Under the pieces are notes generated by a model that was given only the letters and a program-made list of their open reading frames with translations, did not search any database and was not told the DNA's origin. Positions 43,327-54,096 of a stretch of 64,000 bases of DNA are shown in pieces. Position 1 is the stretch's first letter; each line of letters starts with the position of its first letter. The translations under genes were made by a program, and so were the position numbers. Source of the stretch: Mastacembelus armatus (Eukaryota; Chordata; Actinopteri; Synbranchiformes; Mastacembelidae); contig NW_022872898.1 in the NCBI RefSeq assembly GCF_900324485.2, forward strand, positions 1 through 64,000. Direction: 5' to 3'.

Positions 43327-43469
43327 ATGTTGTTTTGTTTTGGTATCTTGTGTATCTGTTCACATTGGATGGATGTAAAATCAAGTTCTGATAACACATC
43401 TGATTTGTGGTATGATGTCACTTTCTGGATCTGTGTAATAGTTGAACACCTGGCTGCTCGGTGATTCCT

Positions 43470-43760
43470 TTGATGATGATGATGATGATGATGATGATAA
43501 ATATTTTATTCATACCCAAGAGGTGAAATTCGAGTGTCCAGTAGCACAGAGACCACACAATGCCACATTATACAAATAAAACAGTAAAAACAGACAGACA
43601 AATAAATAGTTAACAGGATACTTGCAATGCAAGTAATAAAGTGCACAGGTTCAACAGGAGCTGTTATACAGTCTTATAGCCCCAGGAATGAATGACCTCT
43701 TGAACCTTTCAGTTCTACAGAACATGGAGAGGAGCCTGTTACTACAGCTGCTATATTTTA
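43470..43760 (-). mobile_element. LINE 3' end with (ATC)n tail
   Basis: The minus strand reads CRTERFKRSFIPGAIRLYNS then a stop: the C-terminus of a jockey-superfamily LINE. A short 3' UTR follows and ends in a triplet microsatellite, which appears as (TGA)n at 43470-43498 on the plus strand. Confidence 0.75.
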
Positions 43761-43775
43761 AGGTTAGCTGCAAGT

Positions 43776-43849
43776 GGTGCTGTGGTTTAGTTGGTTAAAG
43801 CACCTGTCTAGTAAACAGGGGATCCTTGGTTCAAATCCCAGCAGTACCT
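43776..43849 (+). tRNA. tRNA-Thr(AGT)
   Basis: 74 nt. The acceptor GGTGCTG pairs with CAGTACC. The D arm is GGTTTAGTTGGTTAAAGC and the anticodon arm CCTGT-CTAGTAA-ACAGG (AGT). The T stem has a single mismatch and the loop is TTCAAAT. It decodes ACU, and ACC after A34 editing. Inverted twin at 4328. Confidence 0.72.
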
Positions 43850-44221
43850 CATTATTAACTCGCTATAAATAGAATGAGTCCTGGTTTTCTCTTCCCATAT
43901 ACTGAAATGACACTTAGTACAAGAAGGAAATACTGCAAAACACATGTACAGAAGCAGTTCTTGTTACTGCTTTGTGACATTGTAAAAAAAAAAAAAACGC
44001 AGCTTTTTCTAAATAGCTGAATTACTAATGTTCTACCCTGTACTTTGGTAACATTCAATGTCTCTCTCTTTGTAAAGCCATTTTCTACTTGAATATGTAC
44101 ATGTAACAGTAACAACACTGAATCAACTGCAAAGATATTCTGCATTAACCTGATAGTCAATTGGCAGAACATAGGTGGATCCAAGTATACCACATTTACA
44201 GTTAAATGTGTGTTATACACA

Positions 44222-44298
44222 GCCTGGCTAGCTCAGTCAGTAGAGCATGATATTCTTAATCTCAGGGTTAGGGTTAGGTTTGAGCCCAACTTTGGGTG
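44222..44298 (+). pseudogene. tRNA-Lys(CTT) pseudogene with GGGTTA insert
   Basis: Twin of 3883-3959: GCCTGGCTAGCTCAGTCAG, TTCTTAATCTC, then the GGGTTAGGGTTAGG run replacing the T stem. Confidence 0.75.
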
Positions 44299-44521
44299 GT
44301 GGTGATTCTACAGGAGAGCTCCATGTGTTGAGAAGAGGTGATGTGACTTCAGGGGGGTAAGACTGAGTGGTTAGTCAGTTCCACAGTTAAACACGAATTA
44401 ATACATGTGTCTCATTTATAATTCTACATTTATTTATTCAGCTGTTTCTACATTTGAATTTTCATCTATTTCTGTGTTTGTCAGTGATGTAGATGGGTGT
44501 AGAACTAGACCAGTTAATGGT

Positions 44522-44533
44522 CCCCCCCCCCCC
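44522..44533. repeat. Poly-C run
   Basis: Twelve consecutive C residues, a likely error-prone homopolymer. Confidence 0.9.
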
Positions 44534-44592
44534 GAATCCATATCCTCTGCAGACTGATCATTGTTCATCCCAAATCTGGGGTTCCATGCTGA

Positions 44593-44870
44593 CACGAGGA
44601 CTTACTTTAGACCTTCCCCATGTTATGATGAAGGTCACGTGATGTCAGACGAGGTCCTTAAGGCAATTTATAGTCCTGTTATTACTGTTATTACAAGCTC
44701 AATCCATAGTGTTCTAATCTGTTTTCGCCTTGGAAATCCACTCACTGAAACCTGGAGTCTTTCAATGGTTGACCAAAGCACAATGTCTGACACAGGGTGT
44801 CAATGACTTACTTTAGACCTTCACCATGTTATGATGAAGGTCACGTGATGCCAGACGAGGTCCTTAAACC
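44593..44870. repeat. Two direct repeats with a GGTCACGTG core
   Basis: GACTTACTTTAGACCTTC, then GTTATGATGAAGGTCACGTG, then CAGACGAGGTCCTTAA occurs twice, at about 44600-44663 and 44806-44868. The core joins AAGGTCA with CACGTG. Function unknown. Confidence 0.75.
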
Positions 44871-45334
44871 CCGCTCTGAGCTGTTAAATGTCACTTTCTG
44901 CTACACCTAGTCCTCGTGTTATTACAGAGTCAAAGGAGATCAAGGAGCTGAAGGTTTCAGAGGAAATAACTGCACTGTTGCAACAACTTACAGACTTTCC
45001 TTTAAGTCCAAATCTGTTAGTAGTTCATTTCGCTGTTCAGTTTGGTAGTTCATGCATGGCATAGTTTTCCAGGTAATGTGTTAATTTCACATGTTGATGA
45101 GTGTAAATGATTTGAAAAGAAGCCTCTTTGTATATACTATGTGGACATTCAGTGTGTAACAGTCAGTCTCTGTTGTTGCTGAAGGAGCTACCTGGCCTGG
45201 ATGACTGTTGTGTTGCTGTTGTTGAGTTAGTCTGTTGCTGTTTCTGTCTACAAAGATGTAAAAAAAAAACTATATTATATAAATATTTTAGTATTAATAC
45301 AAAATATTAAAGTGGTCACATCTGAGTCGGGCAG

Positions 45335-45402
45335 CCAAAAAAGAGCTCCAGCAGATCCTTGTGACCCTGGTTCAGGAATAAGTGGGTATAGAAGATGGAT
45401 GG
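45335..45402 (+). mobile_element. SINE remnant with target duplication
   Basis: Only scraps of the head and the tail (CTCCAGCAGATCC, then GGGTATAGAAGATGGATG) remain. Flanking GTCACATC words at 45315 and 45403 are the target-site duplication. The paralogous filled site is at 54.3-54.6 kb. Confidence 0.75.
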
Positions 45403-45643
45403 GTCACATCAATGTAACAGGAATATATTGCATTGTGAATATTGTATTTTATTAATACTGTATATTAATATTGTAATAATATTGCATATGATTCCACTTT
45501 AATTACTTTCATTTGGGTGTGTTTGGGCAGCCCCTCTCAGTAGCTGGTAGTGGTAAGTGCCCAGCGCACAGTGAGCATGTTGACATTTCATGGTCAGATC
45601 AGGTGTCATGATGTGAAGACATCAGCTTGTAGGAGGAGCAGAG

Positions 45644-45714
45644 GCATTGGTGATGAAATGGAAGCGTTCCTGCGTGCCATGTGTGAGATCTGGGTCCGAT
45701 TCTCGGATGCCAGT
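45644..45714 (+). pseudogene. tRNA-Gly(GCC) pseudogene
   Basis: GCATTGGTGATGAAATGGAA and GTGCCATG (GCC), T loop GGTCCGATTCTC. The acceptor no longer pairs. Confidence 0.65.
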
Positions 45715-45974
45715 TCCAGAACGGTGGGGGTCCTTACTACTGATTTTTTTTTTCACTTAGTTCTGTCTTAGGGTTTTTTTTTGGGGCTATGGTCTTTAAA
45801 TGCAGTTTTCAATAAATTATCTACTCTCTGATTTTGTCTCTTGCGCCTGTTTGTTCTTTCAGCATTTTGAAGTTAGGTTATGGTTCAGTGCAGTACTGAG
45901 TGTCAACTGCTTGGCCATAGAACCTAATACTACAAATTTGGCCTTGTTATCCATTTGTGCAGTGGTAATGTACT

Positions 45975-46046
45975 TGCAATGCTTGGGACTCAAACCCAGT
46001 GCAACTGTGTGGAAGGCAGCTATGCTCACCACTACACCAGCATCAC
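45975..46046 (-). tRNA. tRNA-Gly(TCC), marginal
   Basis: 72 nt. The acceptor GTGATGC pairs with GCATTGC using wobbles. The D arm is TGGTGTAGTGGTGAGCA, the anticodon arm GCTGC-CTTCCAC with one mismatch (TCC), and the T arm CTGGG-TTTGAGT-CCCAA with one mismatch. It could be a weak gene or a young pseudogene. Confidence 0.62.
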
Positions 46047-46189
46047 TGATGCACAAAGATGTTGTAATCAAGATTATGATTTATAAGGTGAAAGTGATGA
46101 AGTAAAATTCAGATTCCATCCATGAAGGCATTTGAGCAGACAGTTCAGATTTTAATCTACCTTTCTGTTTGTCCAGAACAGAAAGAACT

Positions 46190-46262
46190 GACCACGTGGC
46201 CTAATGGACAAGGCGTCTGACTTCGGATCAGAAAATTGAGGGTTTGAGTCCCTTCGTGGTTT
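46190..46262 (+). tRNA. tRNA-Arg(TCG)
   Basis: GACCACGTGGCCTAATGG start, TCTGA-CTTCGGA-TCAGA (TCG), T arm GAGGG-TTTGAGT-CCCTT. The acceptor pairs apart from a G-U, and the discriminator is T where relatives have G. It decodes CGA. The decayed relative at 17518 shares flanks. Confidence 0.72.
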
Positions 46263-46530
46263 GAGTTTGACTCCAGCTGGATGTGTTGGAGTTTGGTCTA
46301 CAGTAAGCTGACCACTAAGGATGCTTTACCCATGTTCCTTGAGTTCCAGGGCTATTTTTCCACTTATGTTTATAACATCTGAAGTCATTTTTGATCCTCC
46401 ACTGTGCCCTCAGTTGCTCCTGGAAATAGGGGTAGGGCACAGAGACGATTGCATTCTACAATTACATTTCACACTTTAGACTTTTGTCAGATGCATTTCA
46501 ATTCTAAAGTTACAGACGTTTCAAAACAAT

Positions 46531-46572
46531 GACCAGTATGGGGGCTGGAACCCATGACCTTGGTGTTGTCCA
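46531..46572 (-). pseudogene. tRNA-Ile 3' half at duplicon edge
   Basis: Minus strand CACCAAGGTCATGGG, then TTCCAGCC and CATACTGGTC: the 3' half of Ile(AAT). Duplicon B begins at its broken edge. Confidence 0.7.
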
Positions 46573-46804
46573 ATCTATGTCAAGCAGTTAATATTAAGAT
46601 TTCCGTCTTATGCAGGTGATTAAATTGATCATAGTTACAGGGCAGAGCTCAGTTTAACTTGAATTATTTTCATATAGTGGTTCCATGATGACAGATTATG
46701 AATCAGTGCAGTAACATTAGACTGTAATTAGACATTACAGTTACTGTGGCAGTAAACCTGGAAATTCTGCACAGATCAACTACTTTAAACATTCAGAACA
46801 ATGT

Positions 46805-46884
46805 GATGAGGTGACTGAGCGGTTAAGGTGATAGACTGCTAATCCGTTGTGCTCTGCACACGGGTTTCAGTCCCATCCTCTTCG
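46805..46884 (+). pseudogene. tRNA-Ser(GCT) pseudogene (copy B)
   Basis: GATGAGGTGACTGAGCGG, GACTGCTAATCC (GCT). The T loop (GGGTTTCAGTCCC) and anticodon stem are disturbed relative to the good copy at 33099. Confidence 0.7.
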
Positions 46885-46969
46885 TGAATGCCCTTATTTG
46901 GTGTTCAAAGATTATTGATTATAAATGTGTTGTTATTAATCATTACAAATAAAAGAATATAATATACAT

Positions 46970-47070
46970 GTTCTCCCCATGATTGTGTGGGTTTACTCCA
47001 GGTACTTCAGTCCAAAAACATGCATGTTAGGTTGACTGGTGACCCTGAATTCTCTATAGGAGTGAGTGTA
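46970..47070 (+). mobile_element. SINE middle fragment (copy B)
   Basis: Counterpart of 33272-33385, duplicated with its surroundings. Confidence 0.75.
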
Positions 47071-47221
47071 TTTATCTGGAGGTGTAACCGACATCAACAG
47101 CAGACAACATACTGACTTTATGTGGTCAGTCTACACCACTACCACTTTAATTTGAAAGTCAAACTCAAGTGGGAAAGTATACACATCACTAACACTAGAT
47201 GATGATTCATAAGAGACACCT

Positions 47222-47303
47222 CATTGTTGAGAGGATTCAAATCTGCGCAGGGAGACCCCAATGCATTTCAAGTCCTTTGCTTTAACCACTCAGCCACAAC
47301 AAT
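47222..47303 (-). pseudogene. tRNA-Ser(TGA) pseudogene (copy B)
   Basis: The acceptor ATTGTTG/CAACAAT is perfect and the loop CTTGAAA reads TGA. The T stem (GCAGA against CCTCT) remains broken. Confidence 0.68.
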
Positions 47304-47758
47304 TTATAGTGATGCTTAATTTGCTGTAGTTAAAACAGAAATATGTGTATTTATTTTATTTTCAAAATAAACATTTCTCTGCACATAAATGTAGGTTAAG
47401 GTGTGTTACTAGGTGTGGAAACAATGTTTTCAAATGTTTTTCTACATAGTTGCAGAGCTGCATGTATTTCTTTCTGTATTTGTGTGTATTAATGGAACAG
47501 GAAGTCCTAAGCTCAGTCTAAAGCTGGACTGGTAAAGTGTTAGAGCCACACAGAAGCAAATGATTCCCAGCAAAGACACATGCAGCTGCACTTAATTTGC
47601 AGTTTCTTCTTCTTTAAAGAGATCATGTTTGACCTTTTCCTGAAAACACATGTATGCATAACCTTTTCCAATATTAATGACCGTACACTGTCAAAAAAAA
47701 AAGTGTTTGTGGCATATGTCACAATTGGAAAAACAGTGCTTCCGGTTACCCAAGTGGA

Positions 47759-47831
47759 TCCTGGTTACCTCAGTAGGTACAGCATGAGCCTTTTAATCTC
47801 AGGGTTGTGGGTTCAAGTCCCACATTGGGAA
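47759..47831 (+). tRNA. tRNA-Lys(TTT)-reading, copy B, marginal
   Basis: 73 nt. The acceptor TCCTGGT pairs with ATTGGGA throughout (with G-U). The loop CTTTTAA reads TTT, and the T arm GTGGG-TTCAAGT-CCCAC is complete. The D stem (CCTC against CAGC) has two mismatches, so function is doubtful. Confidence 0.55.
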
Positions 47832-48202
47832 GTGTCATTATTTAAATATGCAGAGCTTTGCTTCAGTTACATCTTGCAATAAGCAGCATGATCCTGATGG
47901 TGCTGGTCAGCCAATGATAGAACAGTCAACAGCTCATGCTTTACTTAGAAAATCAAATGTCCCCATAAGCTTGCACTTCCATCCACCAGTTCATCCCAGT
48001 TTAATCCTCTTATTTTCTACCTTGCTGTAATTTGTCTCAGACTCATATGCATAACCTTTTCTAATAGCCTCTAGATCTATTCCAAGTGTGAAGAAATCTG
48101 CTGAAAGGATAGATTTTCCATTGGTGGAAAATGTCTATTCAATGCAGACAATACTGTTTCTTTACCTGTGGTGTTCAGTTGCAGTACAAATATTGATTTG
48201 CC

Positions 48203-48420
48203 TTCAATCACTCAATTCAGTTCAATTCAATTCAATTCAATTCAGTTTTATTTGTATAGCGCCATATCACATATACAATCATCTTAAGGCAGTTTACAAA
48301 AATCAAAACCCCAACAAATACCTTTTGAGCAAGCACCTGGTGACAGTGCAGAGGAAAAACTCCCTTTAACGGAAGAAAAAAACCTGCAGCAAAACCAGGC
48401 TCAGTTTGGGCGACCACTCT
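48203..48420 (-). mobile_element. Teleost LINE 3'-UTR-like repeat (copy B)
   Basis: Counterpart of 34733-34915, with a longer TTCAA pentamer run at 48217-48245. Confidence 0.6.
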
Positions 48421-48689
48421 TATCATGGGCTAAAAAGAACACATGTTTCGAAAATGCTACCTCAGAAAACGAGGTCAGAGAAGAGGAGTAACACACTCAC
48501 TGAAGGTGACTTTGGTTTCGTCCTCTACACATAGGTCTCATCAGCTGCTCTCTGTGCTCTTCAGAGAGTGTACCAGCTACTATGTGCGAGGATCCATGGG
48601 TTATCACTATCGATGGTTATTACCAGCCATTCCAGAAGCTGGGTACTCACTTCCCTGTCGTGCCTCACGGAAGGCTGACCAGTAGACTC

Positions 48690-48945
48690 TACTTGTAGTG
48701 GCCCACTACATCCCCCTCCTGGCCATTGATGGTGATGGGCTCCACTGCTGTCCTCCTCCTGAAGTCTATGATGAGCTCCTTCAACGTGTCCACGTTCAGG
48801 AACAGGTGGATAGGCTGAGACCACTCCACAAAGTCTCTGATCAGTGTCCTGCAAACCAACTCCTTCCAGGAGTAACTCAGCACATCAAATGGAGCTACAA
48901 AGAGGTCACAGCTATAGTTGGTAAGTTTGTCAGGCAGCGTGTTTT
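48690..48945 (-). mobile_element. LINE reverse-transcriptase fragment (copy B)
   Basis: Counterpart of 35190-35440: DFVEWSQPIHLFLNVDTLK then DFRRRTAVEPITINGQEGD. No catalytic motif. Confidence 0.7.
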
Positions 48946-48968
48946 TTGAGACTGAGATGCATAAATTA

Positions 48969-49041
48969 CATTTCTGCCCAGTTTTGAACAAGGGACATTT
49001 TGTGTGTTAAACAAGCATGATGACCACTACACTACAGAAAC
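48969..49041 (-). tRNA. tRNA-Val(AAC), marginal (copy B)
   Basis: GTTTCTGTAGTGTAGTGGTC start, loop TTAACAC (AAC), 3' CAGAAAT giving one G-U acceptor pair. The T stem has one mismatch. It is clearly better kept than copy A (35469). Confidence 0.58.
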
Positions 49042-49791
49042 TTACACACTCTTAAAGCTGAGAACATGGCACTGGGAAATGCAACATTGTACAATAATCC
49101 CATAGGGCACGTCCTTTGGAGAAACTAAATTCAAATGATCCAACTGTGTGTCATCTTTAGGAAATCATAAAGCAGCCCTGAGAGATTTCTTCAAAACATA
49201 CAGTTGTGTTCCTGTAGTGTAGATGTTAACATGTTTGCCTTACACACAGACGGCCCCTGCACCAGCCTTGAAAGTTGGAAAAGAAAAGTACTACAACATG
49301 TTCCCCCCTGGATCAAACATCTCCATGTCACTGCCAATAACATGTGCAGTCCATACTCTTCAGTCCTTATCCTTCAGCTGGTATTCCCAGGCAGTCTCCT
49401 ATTAAAATACTGATCTGAGTTCAAATCTCAGTGGGACCTGTTGAAGAAAAACAACAATAATAAATAAATCATTACTTTTCTGAAACATGAGATATCAGTC
49501 AATAACCTATCAGCACAATGAGTAGTGAATAAAGGAAGTTCAGCTGCACATTCAACATATTTCAGCTACACTGAAATAAAATAAACAATTCCAGCTCCCA
49601 AAGAACCGAGTCTCTGAATATAGTCAGACTAATTCATAAAGATAAATCTGACCTTAATGTTCTGACAACATTAAGATCAGATTGTGATGCATTGGTCACC
49701 ATGACTGAGTGATCTAAGTGTTGCTTTCAGTTTGTAGTTTTCTCTATATTGGTCTTCATTGATAATGTACTGTAAACAGTAACAAAGTTGT
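49042..49791. other. Intergenic spacer of duplicon B
   Basis: Holds the Val 5' relic at 49208-49258 and a Gln T-arm scrap near 49408-49440 (GATCTGAGTTCAAATCTC). No full gene. Confidence 0.55.
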
Positions 49792-49873
49792 GAGGAGGTG
49801 ACTGAGTGGTTAGGGTGATAGACTGCTAATTCACTGTACAGCGCACGCGTCAGTATGAATCCCATCCATGTCA
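49792..49873 (+). pseudogene. tRNA-Ser(GCT) pseudogene (copy B)
   Basis: Counterpart of 36292-36373: GGTGACTGAGTGGTTAGGG and GACTGCTAATTC. The T arm CAGTATGAATCCC does not pair. Confidence 0.65.
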
Positions 49874-50591
49874 TAAATCTTGCTTTTAGAAGTGATGTTA
49901 AGACAACAAAACCTCAAGTATTATGTTTGCTTCAGGAAGGAGGATGGTTTTAGTCCATCGACCTTGGGATGGTGGGTCCAGCACGCTTCTGCTGCACTCT
50001 GTTCCCCTCCACTCTGCATTTTAGCTATATTTAGCTTCAATCACTATTCTGGAAGGTCAAAGAACTTACAAGAGTTTGTAAGGATTCTGGGAGACTATCC
50101 TAAATCCAGTGCACTTGCAAAAGGTGGAATACACTTTAAACTTTGTTTCAGCTGAGTTTTTATAGGTTGGTGTCACTACCTTAAAGTCCAGTCCCATATT
50201 AAAAAAATCTATATGGGACTTTGGAAGCAGTGGGAGTATCTGTTTGTTTTGCATGCCCTTTTTGTAATTTTTACCTTGCATTATTTAGTGTTTAGGTTTT
50301 ATCTGTATGCATTGATACATTTATTCAATATATCATCTCAAAATTAATATTTTAGTATTGATAAAAAACATTAAAGTGGTCACATCTGAATGAGTGTAAC
50401 AGGGTAAATAATGTATATGATTCCACTTGTCATTAATGTAATTTGGTTATATTCGGGCATGTCCTCTTGGTAGGTGGCATAGTCAACATGTTGCCACTTC
50501 ATGAGACTGGCATGATGTGGGTCACCAATATCTGCAATAATGCACTCTGACACAAAGTTGTCTTTTAAGACACATTAAAGCATATCTGGCT
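49874..50591. other. Intergenic spacer of duplicon B, SINE empty site
   Basis: 50370-50410 (AAAGTGGTCACATCTGAA) is the unfilled paralogue of the SINE site at 45.3 and 54.6 kb. Confidence 0.6.
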
Positions 50592-50674
50592 TGTCAGGAG
50601 TGGGATTTGAACCCACGCCTCCAGAGGAGACTGCGACCTGAACGCAGCGCCTTAGACCGCTCGGCCACCCTGAC
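50592..50674 (-). tRNA. tRNA-Leu(CAG), copy B
   Basis: 83 nt, identical in body to 37121-37203 except the acceptor 5' strand GTCAGGG, whose last pair becomes G-U. All arms are intact and the loop TTCAGGT reads CAG. Confidence 0.94.
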
Positions 50675-50907
50675 GGTTACTATAACCAAAATACACAAAT
50701 TTTGAATGACAATATATTCACTAGCGTATCAACACTGCTGCACGTGTCATGGCCCCTTGAAAACTGATCTCTGCTGAAGACATTCCAGACTAATTCAGTG
50801 ACATGGAGATGTTTGATCCAGGGAGGACACTGGACAAACTGCTCTCTATCAAATGTAGAAGACCAGGTGTCAAGCTGCGGAGACATCAGTTTCTAGGCGA
50901 GCCAGAT

Positions 50908-50978
50908 GCATTGGTGGTTCAATGGAAGAATTTTTGTCTGCCACGTGGGAGGTCTGGGTTGGATTCCCAGCCAATGGA
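50908..50978 (+). tRNA. tRNA-Gly(GCC), marginal (copy B)
   Basis: Same sequence features as 37426-37496, including the altered B box GGTTGGATTCC. Both copies therefore carried the change before the duplication. Confidence 0.6.
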
Positions 50979-51250
50979 TAAACATCTGTAAATTACCATG
51001 TTGTAGTACTTTTCCAACTTTCAAGGCTGGTGCAGGGGCCTTCTGTGTGTAAGGCAAACATGTTAACATCTACACTACAGGAACACAACTGTATGTTTTC
51101 AAGAAATCTCTCAAGGCTCCTTTATGATTTCCTAAAGATGACACACAGTTGGATCATTTGAGTTTAGATTCTCCAAATAAAGTGTCTTATGGGCTTAGTG
51201 TATAATGTTGCATTTCCCAATGCCATGTTCTAAGTCTGAAGGTTGCGTGA

Positions 51251-51322
51251 GGTTCTGTAGTGTAGTGATCATCACGTTCACCTCACACGCAAATGTACCT
51301 GTTTTGAAACCAGGCAAAAACA
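51251..51322 (+). pseudogene. tRNA-Val(CAC) pseudogene (copy B)
   Basis: GGTTCTGTAGTGTAGTGATC, CCTCACACGC (CAC), T loop TTTTGAAA. The acceptor is weak. Confidence 0.65.
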
Positions 51323-51484
51323 GAGCTGCATCTGATATCGTACACGTCATATCGTTCATTTCTCTCATTCGTTTATTCTGTGTCCATTGCCACCCCCCTG
51401 TAAATTGATCTCAACCAAAGACATTCCAGACTAATTCTTTGTATAGAATAGAAGAAGAGTTAGTCTGTCTGGGGCCAGTCATAT

Positions 51485-53968
51485 AATAATAATAATAATA
51501 ATAATAATAAATTTTATTTCATGGCGCCTTTCAAACTCTCAAGGTCACCTTACAGAGAGAAAAAGGAAGCATACAGCATGAAATACATAGAGTGCATTAA
51601 AACAACAATAACAACAATGCATAAACAGAGGGCCAGAATGTAAAGGCAAAAGTGCAGAGCATCCAGGAAGTGGGCGATGTACAGCAAAAGCAAATTGAAA
51701 CACAAAAACCCAGATGACAGAACAACAAATATGAAACAATATGAGACAATATGAAATAGGCAGAGGGTGGTAGAACATCACGGGCTGCTTTGGGAAGTTA
51801 AGAGAGTTAGGTGGAAAACGCTATACGGAACAGATACGTTTTGAGTGATGATTTAAAAGTTGATAAGTCCGGAGACGACCGGATGCGATGAGGGAGAATG
51901 TTCCAAAGGCGGGGCGCAGTGTGGCTGAAGGATCTAGCGCCCATGGTGGCCAGGCGCACTGTACGGGTGCAGAGGAGAGTGGAACTGGAGGAGCGGAGAG
52001 TGCGAGCCGGAGAATAGATATGAAGTAGATCAGTGATGTATGGTGGGGCAATAGAGTGGAGGGCTTTGTAGGTGAGAAGGAGGATTTTATACTTTATACG
52101 AAAGGACACAGGGAGCCAGTGAAGTTGTTTAAGGACAGGGGTAATGTGATGTGAGAATGGAGTTCTGGTGATGATTCGGGCAGCAGAGTTCTGGACAAGT
52201 TGTAGTTTATGAAGTGATTTGAGAGGTAGACCAGTGAGGAGTGAGTTACAGTAATCCAAACGAGAGGTGACAAAGGCATTAACGAGTATGGCCGTGCTAT
52301 CGATGGTGAGTGAAGAACGGATGCGGTTTATGTTACGGAGATGGGAGTAGGCCGACCGGGTAGTGGTATTGATATGCTGAGTGAAGGAGAGAGTACTGTC
52401 TAGGATGACACCCAGGCTTTTAACTTGGGGGGAGGGGAGGACAGTATTGTTGTCAATTAGAATGGAGAAGGTGCTGGTTTTAGAAAGGGTGGATTTGGTG
52501 CCCACGAGGAGAATTTCAGTTTTGTCGGGGTTGAGTTTCAAAAAGTTATGGGTGAACCAGGATTTGATATTATGTAAGGAGGGAGGGAGGGGGGAGGGCA
52601 GAAGATGGAGCAGCAGAGAGGTAGAGCTGGGTGTCGTCTGCATAACAGTGGAAATTGATGTTATGTTGCCTAAAGATATGTCCAAGAGGAAGGAGATAAA
52701 TCATGAAGAGGAGGGGCCCCAGGACAGAGCCCTGGGGCACGCCACAACTGACAGTAGAGGGCTGAGAGTGGAAGTTCTGGAGATGGACGGACTGGGTGCG
52801 GTCACAGAGGTAGGAGGTGAACCATGAGAGGACCGAGACGGCTATGCCGATGGAAGCAAGGCGATGGAGGAGAATATTGTGCGAGATGGTGTCAAAAGCT
52901 GCAGTTAGGTCAAGGAGGATGAGGATGGAGACAAGGCCAGAGTCTGCGGCTACTAGGAGGTCGTTGGTGATTTTGACCAGGGCAGTTTCAGTGCTGTGAA
53001 GTTGGCGGAAACCAGATTGAAAGTGTTCATATAGGCTATTGGCGGCAAGGTGGGTATGGACCTGGTGGTGGACAACTTTTTCAAGAATTTTAGAGAGGAA
53101 CGGGAGATTGGAGATAGGGCGGAAGTTGTTAAGGTTCGCAGGATCGAGACCAGGTTTTTTTAGGATTGGTGTGATGATGGCTGTCTTGAGTGATGGGGGT
53201 ACGATACCAGAACTGAGGGAAGTGTGAATAATGTGGGTAACATGAGGAAGGAGAGGGGGGAGACAGAGCTTGACGAGGTTGGTTTGTAGGGGGTCAAGTT
53301 TGCAGGTTGAGGGTTTGGATTTGAGGATCAGGGAAGAGATAACCGTGGTGGGTGGAATGATAAAACTCGAAAGCAGGGAGGTTACTGATAGACAGGGTAA
53401 GGTACAGTGGAGGCAGTTCGCAGTGTCACAGATGGGGGGAAATTGCTGGTGTATATTTTCGATTTTTGATGAGAAGAAATCCAGGAAGTTATTGCACAAG
53501 GTGGTGGAGAGTGAGGGGAAGAGAGGAGTATCGGGAGGGCCCAATAAATTTTTGACAGTGGAGAAGAGGGAACGCATGGAGCCAGAGGCGGATACAATAA
53601 GAGAGGCATAGAAGTCAGATTTTGTTTGAGTAACGGTTTGCTTGTACTTCAGTATGTGGTTTAGGTATAAGTCCTTGTGGGTGGATGAACCTGTTTTTTT
53701 GAAGAGACGTTCAAGGCGACGGGCTTGGGTTTTGAGGAGGCGGAGTTCGGGGGTGTACCATGGAGCAGAGTGCGTAAAGGATACAGATCTAGTTTTGAGT
53801 GGGGCGAAGGTGTCGAGTAGATTTCGTAGCTCACGGTTGAAATTGGATAACATGTTGGAAAGGGACGGCGTATAATTAGTACATGAAAGTTTGTTGAGAG
53901 CAGCAGTGAAAGAGGGGAGGTCGATGTTCTTTAAGTTGCGGAAGGTGATGGTGCGGGGTGAAGGAACA
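51485..53968 (-). mobile_element. L2-clade LINE, long copy missing its 5' end
   Basis: Minus strand. The frame from 53979 (469 aa) has a linker (NFNRELRNLLDTFAPLKTRS, SAPWYTPELR) and the [78 protein letters not shown] (aa 413-422) and YADD (aa 446-449). A second frame (52685-51807, 292 aa), shifted by one base, continues through [24 protein letters not shown] and [14 protein letters not shown]. The 3' end has an (AAT)n microsatellite at 51484-51513. The endonuclease end is displaced (see 54097-54318). It looks young: one frameshift in 2.5 kb. Confidence 0.92.
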
Positions 53969-54071
53969 GTGCTAACCACTCAGCCACCGTGATGCCAGAC
54001 CCAGATGTGACCACTTTAATATTTTGTATTAATACTAAAATATTTATATAATATAGTTTTTTTTTTTACAT

Positions 54072-54096
54072 NNNNNNNNNNNNNNNNNNNNNNNNN
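54072..54096. other. Assembly gap (25 N)
   Basis: Twenty-five N bases, a placeholder of unknown true length beside an A/T homopolymer. Confidence 1.

Larger units (their letters stand above)
42447..44361. repeat. Inverted duplicate of 3821-4943
   Basis: Reverse-complement copy, interrupted at 42987-43775 by a block with Gly, Tyr and LINE relics. Confidence 0.85.
46573..51482. repeat. Duplicon copy B (partner 32855-38092)
   Basis: 4.9 kb in direct orientation, colinear with copy A. At its right edge (GGGGCCAGTCAT) the L2 LINE tail replaces the sequence that follows in copy A. Confidence 0.92.

Noticed and set aside
52381-53875. Plus-strand open frames rich in Arg/Gly/Glu
   Set aside because: Antisense of the L2 LINE, which has clear RT motifs on the minus strand.
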